Assembly: GCF_042242105.1 (NCBI RefSeq)
Contig: NC_092027.1
Coordinates: 3,237,506-3,301,505 of the forward strand
DNA from: Pempheris klunzingeri
Taxonomy: Eukaryota; Chordata; Actinopteri; Acropomatiformes; Pempheridae
Direction: 5' to 3'
Length of the DNA stretch: 64,000 nt
The translations under genes were made by a program, and so were the position numbers. The stretch's first letter is position 1; each line of letters starts with the position of its first letter. Below, piece after piece: positions 33,761 through 46,113 of this stretch. The notes under the pieces are model-generated. The model was not told the DNA's origin, made no database searches, and saw only the letters and a list, made by a program, of their open reading frames with translations.

Positions 33761-34618
33761 GTAAGTTTCTGCACAAATACTAAACTAAATTTCCTAAAGT
33801 CATATTCTAAATTCAGTTTTTGTAGGTTTGAGGCAGATAAAAATATCTTGTTTTAATTTTAAGACTTTTAGTATCCATGTTGTGATCTGTCCTGCTTTAT
33901 CATGGAGGCTGACTCGGAGCAGCTTTACTGAACATTTCTTCAAACATTCCTGTCAAACTGAAATTCAAACAGTGTAGAAAGTGTTGAAGCCATAAAATGT
34001 TCATATTAGTGTGAAAATGTTTTGGTCAGTTTTAGTTTATCTTCCAAATCATTACTTACTGTTGCTGCAATGTGCTGAAATTCACTTTCTTCCAGTAAAA
34101 TTGAACAGCATGAAGATAAAGACGGGTATCTGATAATGTGCAAAATCTCTGATCCCTTCGTTGTGTCATAAATTGTTTCAAATGGTGAAAATCTGTTCAG
34201 TTTGGTGATGATGACTGAAATCCACATGAAGAACGTTTGACTGTAGTCCGGTCATTTTCTGTATCTTTCATGTTTCCACTAAATACTTTAAAGTCATTTA
34301 TAATCAAGGTTTGAGGTGATTTTGTTGGCAAAGGTTTAAAATGAGGTCCAACTTTGACATTTTATCTGCAGTGTAGTTTGAGGTGTTTCGGGTCTTTTCT
34401 GGATGATGATTCTCTCCGTGCTGATGTGCATGAGAGGCTTCATAAAGGGAAGTGAAACAATGTGTGAGTGAGTGAGTGACTGGTGGAGCAGAAAAACCAC
34501 CTGACAGAAACTCCTTAAAGGACAAAACCAGCTCTCTCACAGTGAAGGTGTCCAAGTGTCCTGTGGTTGATTGACAGCTGTGTGGTCCCCGTCCTCTAAT
34601 CTGATTGGTGTCTCCTAG
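33761..34618 (+). other. J5-C5 intron
   Basis: 858 bp. E-box 34575-34580 followed by TGTGGT. No gene. Confidence 0.6.
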
Positions 34619-34944
34619 GTGATGTCCGTCCCACCCTGACGGTGCTGCCCCCCTCCGGTGAGGAGCTGGAGAAGGGGAAGGCCACGCTCATGTGTCTGGC
34701 CAACAAGGGCTTCCCCTCAGGCTGGAGTCTGGCCTGGAAGGTGGACGGCAGCAGCAGCTTCAGCTGGGAGGAGAGCAGGAGCCCCGGGGTGCTGGAGAAG
34801 GACGGCCGCTACAGCTGGAGCAGCACCCTGAGGCTCCCTGCTGACCAGTGGAAGAAGGTGGGCTCTGTGACCTGTGAGGCCACCCAGGGCTCCCAGTCTC
34901 CAGTCTCAGAGACACTGATGAGGAACCAGTGTCCCCAGTCCTGA
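34619..34944 (+). CDS. Ig light-chain constant exon C5
   Basis: Intact, QSPVSETL as in C1 and C7. Poly(A) signal at 35091-35096. It is followed by a shortened 3' flank and then a family-B V. Confidence 0.95.
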
Positions 34945-35106
34945 GCTGACCCACTGGGACTCTGCTCTGGTTTTACTCTGCTACTGCTCTCAGTCTGACC
35001 TCTGATACACTGTCTTTTTTCTCTCTGTAAATGCTTCAGTATAATTCTCACTTGCTTTATTGTTGACTGATACAGTTGATCATTCAAAACAATAAAAGTC
35101 TCATAA

Positions 35107-35540
35107 AACATTGGTTTCCATTCATGACAGTGATGGATCTTTTTCTTTGCTGTATGTTTCATATTAGGAACATTTGTTAGAATTAAGCATGAGGCCACAG
35201 TTTTTCTAGTCACTTCTTGATACTTCGTAGTTGTTGCAGGTTTGTTTGTTACGACTGAAAATTAGTAACAATCCTCATAATGATTAAAGTATTTCAATGT
35301 TGCTGCCTGTATTAACTCATCTACATTTCAACTCAGCTACAACAGATGTAGTTTGATCAGACTTTAAATATATTATTTAACAGCCTGTTCCAGTAAAATG
35401 ACCATTTTAACGTACTTTACTTTAAATAGTGTTTCCTGGCAGTATTCTGTCATAAAGGACGTCACTGTCTGTCAAACTTCTTTAGTGTCTGTGTTTCTCT
35501 GCAGCTTCTCTGTGAGATCAGTTCCTCTTTAGCTGAGGGA
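35107..35540. repeat. Spacer C5 to V13: block P fused to family-B flank
   Basis: Block P runs only to GTATTTCAATG (near 35299). The sequence then continues as TTGCTGCCTGTATTAAC, which belongs to the psiC_B-to-V_B spacer. AATG is shared by both parents. No gene. Confidence 0.75.
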
Positions 35541-35568
35541 GGTTTTTGTACGGCGTTGTATCACTGTG

Positions 35569-36136
35569 TGAGCGGGAAGCTGTTATGCTGCTGACAGTAA
35601 TAAACTCCTGCATCTTCAGTCTGGACTCTGCTGATGGTCAGAGTGAAGTCGGTCTGATGGGCTGTTGCACTAAAACGGTCAGAAACTCCTGACTGACGTT
35701 CTGTAGTGTCATAAATCAGGAGTTTAGGAGCTTCACCAGCTTTCTGAAGGTACCAGTCAATGTCGTCACCTATATTTGTACTGGATTTACATCTGATAGA
35801 GACAGTCTGTCCTGGAACAGCAGACTGAGATTCAGGAGACTGAGTCACAATAATTTCTGCTGATGAATCTGGAAAACATGAAAAAGAGGAGAAGGGTTAT
35901 TGAGACAAATCCAGCCTGGAGGAAGATGATCAACATCCAAACAGAAGAGAATCAAATGTTTAACATGGAGAACAGATGGAAGAAGGTCAATGCTGCTTGT
36001 TTCAGTGATTCTCCATCATAGCAGAGCATCATTGTGGTGAACCTGGCTGCACCCTGAAGCAAAGTTTCCAGAAGAGAGTCTCACCCTGAACAAGGAGCCC
36101 CAGGGTGGCCAGCAGTAGAGTCAGTGACATCATCAT
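35569..36136 (-). CDS. Ig light-chain V segment V13 (family B)
   Basis: Leader 36085-36136, V exon 35569-35868. CDR1 TNIGDDID and CDR3 QQHNSFPLT as V4; CDR2 region YDTTERQS. Heptamer 35562-35568, nonamer 35541-35549; octamer-like 36231-36238. Unlike V4 and V7 it sits directly downstream of an intact C exon, without a C_B relic. Confidence 0.9.
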
Positions 36137-36238
36137 CGTGCTGCCGGCGTGTCAGCGTCTCTGAAAGGTCTGAACAGCCACCGATCAACACTGGTCTCTT
36201 AACGGCCGGGAGCAGAGAGGCAGGACACACATGCAAAC

Positions 36239-37495
36239 ACACAGAGTCAGTGAACTGTAGCCGTCCTCAACATATCATGGAGTTTCCCCTCAGAGCTCAG
36301 AGCAGATTAGCATATTTACATGTAGAGGAGAATGAAAAGTGTGGTGCTAAACCGATCCAGTGGTTCATGGACAGGTTTGTTCTCTCTGTCCAGTCTGTTA
36401 ACACGGTCTTTTTCCACAATGACTAGTTAGATTCATATCAATAATGATTTGACAGCTTTAGGTGTTTTCATACGGAGGTTTGACCAAGTAAAGTGGTGAT
36501 GAGTCATGAGGGGATGCTGAGGCCGAGGATCTCACACAGCGTGCTGGACAGAGTCCAACCAGAAGTTTTGGACATTTGGGCAGAACCAGAAAACACTGAA
36601 GTCCTCATCAGTCACAGCTGGACACATTCTTTGCCTCCAGTCCATGTGCTAACAGCTGTGAGCAGTAATGTGAGTTTCCTGAAGGTCTTCATGCTGCACT
36701 TCTCCTCCATGTTGACTGAAAAGTTCAGATTCTACAGTCGTCACCTTTTCTCCACAAGGTCCATTCAGTAGCTGCTCTGGAGCTTTGGGCCAAAGCGCAT
36801 GATTTTCCTCAGCAGATGGAGTCCCATGATGGTTCAGATGAGCGGGAATGTGATCAACTAAATGACAACTAGGTGATCCATCTGCCGGGGAAGATCATGT
36901 GATGTGACTGAAAGCTCCACAACAGCTAGTAGATGGATGTTGTGCAGATATCGTTTTGTTGTTTCAAAGGTGGAAAATGAACTTTCAGTCTCAGTGTATT
37001 TGTTGGGTTTTTGTGTTGAATGTAAAATAAAATGTGTTGTTGTAAATTCTTTGGTGCATCACTGACGTCTTTTTTCTTTTTATGATTCCACTTGATATCT
37101 GTCTTTTCTTTGCTTACTATGGGTTCATACATCTAAAGTAACATCTTGTGACTGGAGAGGTGGACAGGTGTTTCTCTGGGCCAGCATTGATGGTGAAGCT
37201 GATGCTGATCAGTGTCTTCATGTTTTCCTTGAACAGGTTACAGTTGAGATCGCTGTGGCCCAGGATGAGGCTGGGATCAAAGGTCATGACCTAGACTGTC
37301 CCAGGTTGACACCTTTTGATTGATTGGCAGATCAGATAAGAACATGGGATAATAATGTGATGTGAATGGATGGTGATAAACTGTGATGGAGGAACTAATT
37401 TAATTTGCACAAAGATTTTCTGTCATTGATCTTGTTTTGATTCACGTTTACTGGTGTTAAAGCAGCAGTGGTGAAATGTTCACTCTGCTTGATGA

Positions 37496-37497
<2 letters not shown>
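36239..37497. repeat. Spacer V13 to V14 (family-B upstream region and block R)
   Basis: Copy of 10054-11312, offset 26185 bp at its start, including the possible LINE relic (about 36525-36715). No supported gene. Confidence 0.55.
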
Positions 37498-37536
<39 letters not shown>

Positions 37537-37549
37537 TGTGTGTGTGTGA
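37498..37549 (+). repeat. (GT)n microsatellite left of V14, interrupted
   Basis: About 52 bp with one GAGTG interruption near 37534. Confidence 0.93.
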
Positions 37550-37660
37550 GTGACTCAGTGAAGTGTATCAGTCTCTGCAGGAGCTTCCAGCTGCAGCAGT
37601 CAGTTCAGTTTCTGTTCAGTCTGACTGAGGGAGGTTTTTGTACGACGCTTTTTCACTGTG

Positions 37661-38131
37661 TGAACGAATACTGACTGTTCACATAGAATTCCCCCATACA
37701 GTAATAAACTGCTGCATCTTCAGTCTGGACTCCACTGATGGTCAGAGTGAAGTCAGAGTTTGATCCACTGCCTGTAAAACGACCTGGAATCCCTGATTCT
37801 CGAGTGCTAGCATCGTGAATAAGCAGTTTAGGAGTTTCTCCATCTCTCTGTTGGTACCAGGATAAATAGTCCCCATTAACATCCCGACTGGTCTTACAGC
37901 TGATGGTGACGGAGCCTCCCACAGCAGAGCTCACTGCTCCAGGCTGAGTCACTGTGGCCTGACCTCTGGACTCTGAGGACACAGAGACAGAAACATAAAG
38001 CAGCGTCACGGTTTAGTCGGCTTCATTTCAGAGGGACGGATGTTGGTAGAGGAGAGGAGTCTGATGCTCTGGACTTTACCTGTGAAGCAGCAGCAGAGGA
38101 GAGTCCAGATGAGGACGGAGGTCAGAGTCAT
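37661..38131 (-). CDS. Ig light-chain V segment V14 (family A)
   Basis: Leader 38080-38131, V exon 37661-37972. Mature start [14 protein letters not shown] (shared only with V19). CDR1 [12 protein letters not shown]2 region [11 protein letters not shown]3 [12 protein letters not shown]. The acceptor reads TCCTCAG rather than CCCTCAG. Heptamer 37654-37660, nonamer 37633-37641; TATA-like 38212-38217, octamer-like 38250-38257. Nearest J group is J6. Confidence 0.92.
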
Positions 38132-38629
38132 GTTTGTGATGAGGAGGATTTCTGTGGCTTCTGTTGTTGTGAAGGACGGCTGTCAGTCATCCAGTGTTCA
38201 ACTCTCAGGACTATAAACTCTCCCAGAGCAGTGGAGCATGGTGCTGCTGATGCAAAGTGGCTCTCTATGGAAATGCTCCCACTGACCCCAACAGGGACTT
38301 CAGGATCAGTCAATTCATCAGTCTATTGATTAGAAGTTATTGAACACCAGTTTTGTAGGATGTTGGCTCTGTGCTTGTGGAGGATTTTTAAAGACATTTT
38401 TGTTCAAATTAATTTTGAGAGAAAATGTATCTAAGTTCTCTTTAAAATATGTGTGTATGAAATAAAAATATACAATCTATAAACCGGTGGCTCTGTGTTT
38501 TTTAAATTGACAATATTCTACAATGACAAACTATTTTTGGGGAGGTTGTTTGTGTCAGAGTCAGAGAGCCGTGTCTCTTCTACACTGAGAGGTTTTTGTA
38601 CGGCGGCTCAATGACTTTGTATCACTGTG

Positions 38630-38667
38630 GTGGACTTTTGGTGGAGGAACCAGACTGGATGTTGGAA
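38630..38667 (+). CDS. J segment J6a
   Basis: [12 protein letters not shown]. Nonamer 38591-38599, heptamer 38623-38629, donor at 38668. The spacer 38258-38590 holds nothing else. Confidence 0.92.
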
Positions 38668-39008
38668 GTAAGTCAAATGCATTTTTTATTTTGGCTGTTT
38701 TATTATTATCATGAATTATATTCAACACTGTAGGAAAAAACTAGTGTTCAGTTGCTCAATGAATAATTTTCTGTCAGAGACAAAGTTCACTTCAGAAACA
38801 GAAATCAATCAAAAAGTCATTGTAACAAAAAGAATATTGAGACAGTTGATGAATCATTGTTTTGATTGATTGTGTTGTTTCATGCTTTAATGGTAGAACT
38901 GCATGCTGAGGGCTTGTAGGTTTAGTTCAGTCTGTCAGAGTCAGAGAGCCGTGTCTCTTTACACTGAGAGGTTTTTGTACGGCGGCTCAATGACTTTGTA
39001 TCACTGTG

Positions 39009-39049
39009 GTGGACGTTTGGTGGAGGAACCAGACTGGATGTTACTCAAA
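39009..39049 (+). CDS. J segment J6b (one codon longer)
   Basis: [13 protein letters not shown], like J3b, but with the TTT GGT codon pair. Nonamer 38970-38978, heptamer 39002-39008, donor at 39050. Confidence 0.9.
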
Positions 39050-39386
39050 GTAAGTCAAATGCTTGGGATTCGTTTTATTTCAGGAGTTATTGTTCTTTTC
39101 ATTCCCTTCATAATCACCATGAATAGTTGGTTTTCCATAATGATGATTATTTTTGTTCAAATATTTTGTGCTTGGAGACAAAGTTAATGTTGGCAGAGAG
39201 ATTTATAAAAACTCGTTCCAGTGAATTTAAAACATTAAGCCTGGAGGTAAATCATTATCTCCAACCTTCATGGTCAAGCCGCATGTTTTGCGTGTTTGTA
39301 GGTTTAGTTCAGACAAAGTCAGAGAGCCGTGTCTCTTTACACTGAGAGGTTTTTGTACGGCGGTTCAATGACTTTGTATCACTGTG

Positions 39387-39424
39387 GTGGACTTTTGGTG
39401 GAGGAACCAGACTGGATGTTGGAA
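39387..39424 (+). CDS. J segment J6c
   Basis: [12 protein letters not shown]. Nonamer 39348-39356, heptamer 39380-39386, donor at 39425. Confidence 0.92.
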
Positions 39425-40282
39425 GTAAGTTTCTGCACAAATACTAAACTAAATTTCCTAAAGTCGTATTCTAAATTCAGTTTTTGTAGGTTTGAGGCAG
39501 ATAAAAATATCTTGTTTTAATTTTAAGACTTTTAGTATCCATGTTGTGATCTGTCCTGCTTTATCATGGAGGCTGACTCGGAGCAGCTTTACTGAACATT
39601 TCTTCAAACATTCCTGTCAAACTGAAATTCAAACAGTGTAGAAAGTGTTGAAGCCATAAAATGTTCATATTAGTGTGAAAATGTTTTGGTCAGTTTTAGT
39701 TTATCTTCCACATCATTACTTACTGTTGCTGCAATGTGCTGAAATTCACTTTCTTCCAGTAAAATTGAACAGCATGAAGATAAAGACGGGTATCTGATAA
39801 TGTGCAAAATCTCTGATCCCTTCGTTGTGTCATATATTGTTTCAAATGGTGAAAATCTGTTCAGTTTGGTGATGATGACTGAAATCCACATGAAGAACGT
39901 TTGACTGTAGTCCGGTCATTTTCTGTATCTTTCATGTTTCCACTAAATACTTTAAAGTCATTTATAATCAAGGTTTTAAATGATTTTGATGGCAATGGTT
40001 TAAAATGAGGTCCAACGTTGACATTTTATCTGCAGTGTAGTTTGAGGTGTTTCAGGTCTTTTCTGGATGATGATTCTCTCTGTGCTGATGTGCATGAGAG
40101 GCTTCATAAAGGGAAGTGAAACAATGTGTGAGTGAGTGAGTGACTGGTGGAGCAGAAAAAGCACCTGACAGAAACTCCTTAAAGGACAAAATCAGCTCTC
40201 TCACAGTGAAGGTGTCCAAGTGTCTGGTGGTTGATTGACAGCTGTGTGGTCCCCGTCCTCTAATCTGATTGGTGTCTCCTAG
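39425..40282 (+). other. J6-C6 intron
   Basis: 858 bp. E-box 40239-40244 followed by TGTGGT. No gene. Confidence 0.6.
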
Positions 40283-40608
40283 GTGATGTCCGTCCCACCC
40301 TGACGGTGCTGCCCCCCTCCGGTGAGGAGCTGGAGAAGGGGAAGGCTACGCTCATGTGTTTGGCCAACAAGGGCTTCCCCTCAGGCTGGAGTCTGGCCTG
40401 GAAGGTGGACGGCAGCAGCAGCTTCAGCTGGGAGGAGAGCAGGAGCCCCGGGGTGCTGGAGAAGGACGGCCGCTACAGCTGGAGCAGCACCCTGAGGCTC
40501 CCTGCTGACCAGTGGAAGAAGGTGGGCTCTGTGACCTGTGAGGCCACCCAGGGCTCCCAGTCTAAAGTCTCAGAGACACTGATGAGGAACCAGTGTCCCC
40601 AGTCCTGA
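40283..40608 (+). CDS. Ig light-chain constant exon C6
   Basis: Intact, QSKVSETL; same predicted protein as C4. Poly(A) signal at 40755-40760. It is followed by two V segments (V15, V16) that have no J-C of their own. Confidence 0.95.
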
Positions 40609-40770
40609 GCTGACCCACTGAGACTCTGCTCTGGTTTTACTCTGCTACTGCTCTCAGTCTGACCTCTGATCCACTGTCTTTTTTCTCTCTGTAAATGCTT
40701 CAGTATAATTCTCACTTGCTTTATTGTTGACTGATACAGTTGATCATTCAAAACAATAAAAGTCTCATAA

Positions 40771-41564
40771 AACATTGGTTTCCATTCATGACAGTGATGG
40801 ATCTTTTTCTTTGCCGTATGTTTCATATTAGGAACATTTGTTAGAATTAAGCACAAGACCACAATCTTTCTAGTCACTTCTTGATACTTCGTAGTTGTTG
40901 CAGGTTTGTTTGTTACGATTGAAAATTGGTAACAATCCTCATAATGATTAAAGTATTTCAATGGAAAACCAACAAATGACTTCATATCACTGAAATCTGC
41001 TCCTGATGATGCATTTGTTGTTGGGACTTCATTTGTATGTGATAGTGATAGAAAGTTGGTGATAAATAAAAAGCAGAGTATCATCAGCATAAAGTGAGAT
41101 TTTAATGTCAGTAATATTTAAATGAAAGATTTTATGATTGAACACAAGGCTTAATGACAGAGAGGATGATGGTCTCTGTATGTAGAAGAGAAAGGAGAAC
41201 TATTGATCAGCTGTGCCCATGTTTGTTAATAAAAGAATAAAAGCTGAAGTGTTGCTGCCTTAATAATTACAATCCATCCATTAAATCTACAGTGAGTGGC
41301 TTTATCCATGGTTTATCTAAAAAAAAGTGCCAGATATGAGGCTATGAGTTGCTTACAAAGAAAAAGAAGATGTAAGCGCTTCATTAAGAAAAGTCTTGTG
41401 GAAATAGAGGTGTTCGTGTTTAAAAGCGATTAGAGCATCATTTTATTGCTCTACAATGAAGGCCAAGTCAGTTTTGTGTGAGTGACTCAGTGAAGTGTAT
41501 CAGTCTCTGCAGCAGCTTCCAGCTGCAGCAGTCAGTTCAGTTTCTGTTCAGTCTGACTGAGGGA
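40771..41564. repeat. Spacer block P, copy 7 (C6 to V15), shortened
   Basis: Has the same internal loss as copies 6 and 8. The minus-strand frame again fuses with C6 antisense (40473-41090). No gene. Confidence 0.65.
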
Positions 41565-41592
41565 GGTTTTTGTACGACGCTTTTTCACTGTG

Positions 41593-42066
41593 TGAACGAA
41601 TACTGACTGTTCACATAGAATTCCCCCATACAGTAATAAACTGCTGCATCTTCAGTCTGGACTCCACTGATGGTCAGAGTGAAGTCAGAGTTTGATCCAC
41701 TGCCTGTAAAACGATCTGGAGTTCCTGATGCTCGACTGTTAGCATTGTAAATGAGCAGTTTAGGAGTTTCTCCATCTCTCTGTTGGTACCAGGAGATATC
41801 ATTCCCCTCATCTACCGTGTGACTGGTCTTACAGCTGATGGTGACGGAGCCTCCCACAGCAGAGCTCACTGCTCCAGGCTGAGTCACTGTGTACTGACCT
41901 CTGGACTCTGAGGGCACAGAGACAGAAACATAAAGCAGCATCACGGTGTAGTCGGCTTCATTTCAGAGGGACGGATGTTGATGGAGGAGAGGAGTCTGAT
42001 GCTCTGGACTTTACCTGTGAAGCAGCAGCAGAGGAGAGTCCAGATGAGGACGGAGGTCAGAGTCAT
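41593..42066 (-). CDS. Ig light-chain V segment V15 (family A, acidic CDR1 subgroup)
   Basis: Leader 42015-42066, V exon 41593-41907. CDR1 [13 protein letters not shown]2 region [11 protein letters not shown]3 [12 protein letters not shown]. The leader-V intron has a TGATGCTGC change shared only with V16. Heptamer 41586-41592, nonamer 41565-41573; TATA-like 42147-42152, octamer-like 42185-42192. Confidence 0.92.
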
Positions 42067-42192
42067 GTTTGTGATGAGGAGGATTTCTGTGGCTTCTGTT
42101 GTTGTGAAGGACGGCTGTCAGTCATCCAGTGTTCAACTCTCAGGACTATAAACTCTCCCAGAGCAGTGGAGCATGGTGCTGCTGATGCAAAG

Positions 42193-43051
42193 TGGCTCTC
42201 TATGGAAATGCTTTGACCCCAACAGGGACCTCAAGATCAGTCAATTCATCAGTCTATTGATTAGAAGTTATTTAACACCAGTTTTGTAGGGTGTTGGCTC
42301 TGTGCTTGTGGAGGATTTTTAAAGACGTTTTTGTTTATAGAAAAATGAATCTCAGTTCCCTTTAAAATATGTGTATGAAATAAAAATATACAGTCTATAA
42401 ACCGTTGGCTCTGTGTTATTGGCATTTTTCATTTTTCAAGTATTTTAATGGAAAACCAACAAATGACTTCATATCACTGAAATCTGCTCCTGATGATGCA
42501 TTTGTTGTTGGGACTTCATTTGTATGTGATAGTGATAGAAAGTTGGTGATAAATAAAAAGCAGAGTATCATCAGCATAAAGTGAGATTTTAATGTCAGTA
42601 ATATTTAAATGAAAGATTTTATGATTGAACACAAGGCTTAATGACAGAGAGGATGATGGTCTCTGTATGTAGAAGAGAAAGGAGAACTATTGATCAGCTG
42701 TGCCCATGTTTGTTAATAAAAGAATAAAAGCTGAAGTGTTGCTGCCTTAATAATTACAATCCATCCATTAAATCTACAGTGAGTGGCTTTATCCATGGTT
42801 TATCTAAAAAAAAGTGCCAGATATGAGGCTATGAGTTGCTTACAAAGAAAAAGAAGATGTAAGCGCTTCATTAAGAAAAGTCTTGTGGAAATAGAGGTGT
42901 TCGTGTTTAAAAGCGATTAGAGCATCATTTTATTGCTCTACAATGAAGGCCAAGTCAGTTTTGTGTGAGTGACTCAGTGAAGTGTATCAGTCTCTGCAGC
43001 AGCTTCCAGCTGCAGCAGTCAGTTCAGTTTCTGTTCAGTCTGACTGAGGGA
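42193..43051. repeat. Spacer V15 to V16: J-C deletion junction plus block P copy 8
   Basis: The V-to-J spacer switches near 42420 (GGCATTTTTCATTTTTCAAG) into a shortened block P. No J, C or other gene. Confidence 0.7.
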
Positions 43052-43079
43052 GGTTTTTGTACGACGCTTTTTCACTGTG

Positions 43080-43553
43080 TGAACGAATACTGACTGTTCA
43101 CATAGAATTCCCCCATACAGTAATAAACTGCTGCATCTTCAGTCTGGACTCCACTGATGGTCAGAGTGAAGTCAGAGTTTGATCCACTGCCTGTAAAACG
43201 ATCTGGAGTTCCTGATGCTCGACTGTTAGCATTGTAAATGAGCAGTTTAGGAGTTTCTCCATCTCTCTGTTGGTACCAGGAGATATCATTCCCCTCATCT
43301 ACCGTGTGACTGGTCTTACAGCTGATGGTGACGGAGCCTCCCACAGCAGAGCTCACTGCTCCAGGCTGAGTCACTGTGTACTGACCTCTGGACTCTGAGG
43401 GCACAGAGACAGAAACATAAAGCAGCATCACGGTGTAGTCGGCTTCATTTCAGAGGGACGGATGTTGATGGAGGAGAGGAGTCTGATGCTCTGGACTTTA
43501 CCTGTGAAGCAGCAGCAGAGGAGAGTCCAGATGAGGACGGAGGTCAGAGTCAT
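43080..43553 (-). CDS. Ig light-chain V segment V16 (family A), duplicate of V15
   Basis: Leader 43502-43553, V exon 43080-43394. The encoded protein is identical to V15. Heptamer 43073-43079, nonamer 43052-43060; TATA-like 43634-43639, octamer-like 43672-43679. It is either a very recent duplicate or an assembly artefact. Confidence 0.9.
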
Positions 43554-43679
43554 GTTTGTGATGAGGAGGATTTCTGTGGCTTCTGTTGTTGTGAAGGACG
43601 GCTGTCAGTCATCCAGTGTTCAACTCTCAGGACTATAAACTCTCCCAGAGCAGTGGAGCATGGTGCTGCTGATGCAAAG

Positions 43680-44736
43680 TGGCTCTCTATGGAAATGCTT
43701 TGACCCCAACAGGGACCTCAAGATCAGTCAATTCATCAGTCTATTGATTAGAAGTTATTTAACACCAGTTTTGTAGGGTGTTGGCTCTGTGCTTGTGGAG
43801 GATTTTTAAAGACGTTTTTGTTTATAGAAAAATGAATCTCAGTTCCCTTTAAAATATGTGTATGAAATAAAAATATACAGTCTATAAACCGTTGGCTCTG
43901 TGTTATTGGCATTTTTCATTTTTCAAGTATTTTAATGGAAAACCAACAAATGACTTCATATCACTGAAATCTGCTCCTGATGATGCATTTGTTGTTGGGA
44001 CTTCATTTGTATGTGATAGTGATAGAAAGTTAGTGATAAATAAAAAGCAGAGTATCATCAGCATAAAGTGAGATTTTAATGCCAGTAATATTTAAATGCA
44101 AGAGTTACTGATTGAACACAAGGCTTAATGACAGAGGATGATGGTCTCTGTATGTAGAAGAGAAAGGAGAACTATTGATCAGCTGTGCCCATGTTTGTTA
44201 ATAAAAGAATAAAGGCTGAAATGTTGCTGCCTTAATAATTACAATCCATCCATTAAATCTACAGTGAGTGGGTTTATCTCAGGGTCAGATCAGTAGTATT
44301 TTATTATGTAGACGTCACCTCTGAAAGCTGAGTCAGTGCAGCCTAACAGTGTCTCTGTTTAGCTGTGGTGTCCTACAGCAGGAAGGTGCTGATGTGAAAG
44401 GATGAAAGGAGGCCATTTTACAGCAGTCGTACAGGAGTCTGTGCCACATGGTGTCCTGTCTTTGATTCAAAAGCACGGCTGTGATTTGGTCTAAAAAAAG
44501 TGCCAGATATGAGGCTTTGGTTGCTTACAAAGAAAAAGAAGATGTAAGTGCTTCATTAAGAAAAGTCTTGTGGAAATAGAGGTGTTTGTGTTTAAAAACT
44601 ATCAGAGCATCATTTTATTGCTCTACAATGAAGGCCAAGTCAGTTTTGTGTGAGTGACTCAGTGAAGTGTATCAGTCTCTGCAGCAGCTTCCAGCTGCAG
44701 CAGTCAGTTCAGTTTCTGTTCAGTCTGACTGAGGGA
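43680..44736. repeat. Spacer V16 to V17: J-C deletion junction plus block P copy 9
   Basis: Same junction as before V16 (near 43907), but followed by a full-length block P, which marks the right edge of the tandem duplication. No gene. Confidence 0.7.
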
Positions 44737-44764
44737 GGTTTTTGTACGACGCTTTTTCACTGTG

Positions 44765-45235
44765 TGAACGAATACTGACTGTTCACATAGAAGAACCCCA
44801 TACAGTAATAAACTGCTGCATCTTCAGTCTGGACTCCACTGATGGTCAGAGTGAAGTCAGAGTTTGATCCACTGCCTGTAAAACGACCTGGAATCCCTGA
44901 TGCTCGAGTGCTAGCATCGTGAATAAGCAATTTTGGAGTTTCTCCATCTCTCTGTTGGTACCAGGAGAGATCATCGCTATAAACATCCCGACTGGTCTTA
45001 CAGCTGATGGTGACGGAGCCTCCCACAGCAGAGCTCACTGCTCCAGGCTGAGTCGCTGTGTACTGACCTCTGGACTCTGAGGGCACAGAGACAGAAACAT
45101 AAAGCAGCGTCACGGTTTAGTCGGCTTCATTTCAGAGGGACGGATGTTGGTAGAGGAGAGGAGTCTGATGCTCTGGACTTTACCTGTGAAGCAGCAGCAG
45201 AGGAGAGTCCAGATGAGGACGGAGGTCAGAGTCAT
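44765..45235 (-). CDS. Ig light-chain V segment V17 (family A)
   Basis: Leader 45184-45235, V exon 44765-45076. CDR1 [12 protein letters not shown]2 region [11 protein letters not shown]3 [12 protein letters not shown]. Heptamer 44758-44764, nonamer 44737-44745; TATA-like 45316-45321, octamer-like 45354-45361. Nearest J group is J7. Confidence 0.92.
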
Positions 45236-45733
45236 GTTTGTGATGAGGAGGATTTCTGTGGCTTCTGTTGTTGTGAAGGACGGCTGTCAGTCATCCAGTG
45301 TTCAACTCTCAGGACTATAAACTCTCCCAGAGCAGTGGAGCATGGTGCTGCTGATGCAAAGTGGCTCTCTATGGAAATGCTCCCACTGACCCCAACAGGG
45401 ACTTCAGGATCAGTCAATTCATCATTCTATTGATTAGAAGTTATTGACCACCAGTTTTGTAGGATGTTGGCTCTGTGCTTGTGGAGGATTTTTAAAGACG
45501 TTTTTCTTTAAATTAATTTTGAGGGAGAATTTATCTAAGTTCCCTTTAAAATATGTGTGTATGAAATAAAAATATACAATCTATAAACCGGTGGCTCTGT
45601 GTTTTTTAAATTGACAATATTCTACAATGACAAACTATTTTTGGGGAGGTTGTTTGTGTCAGAGTCAGAGAGCCGTGTCTCTTCTACACTGAGAGGTTTT
45701 TGTACGGCGGCTCAATGACTTTGTATCACTGTG

Positions 45734-45771
45734 GTGGACTTTTGGTGGAGGAACCAGACTGGATGTTGGAA
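45734..45771 (+). CDS. J segment J7a
   Basis: [12 protein letters not shown]. Nonamer 45695-45703, heptamer 45727-45733, donor at 45772. The spacer 45362-45694 holds nothing else. Confidence 0.92.
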
Positions 45772-46113
45772 GTAAGTCAAATGCATTTTTTTATTTTGGC
45801 TGTTTTATTATTATCATGAATTATATTCAACACTGTAGGAAAAAACTAGTGTTCAGTTGCTCAATGAATAATTTTCTGTCAGAGACAAAGTTCACTTCAG
45901 AAACAGAAATCAATCAAAAAGTCATTGTAACAAAATGAACATTGAGACAGTTGACGAATCATTGTTTTGATTGATTGTGTTGTTTCATGCTTTAATGGTA
46001 GAACTGCATGCTGAGGGCTCGTAGGTTTAGTTCAGTCTGTCAGAGTCAGAGAGCCGTGTCTCTTTACACTGAGAGGTTTTTGTACGGCGGTTCAATGACT
46101 TTGTATCACTGTG

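Larger units (their letters stand above)
40965..43931. repeat. Tandem duplication, period 1487 bp
   Basis: Two head-to-tail copies, about 40965-42451 and 42452-43938, each with one block P part, one V (V15, V16) and one J-C deletion junction. V15 and V16, their leaders and their flanks read identically wherever I compared them. Exact ends are uncertain because the flanks are themselves homologous. Confidence 0.85.
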
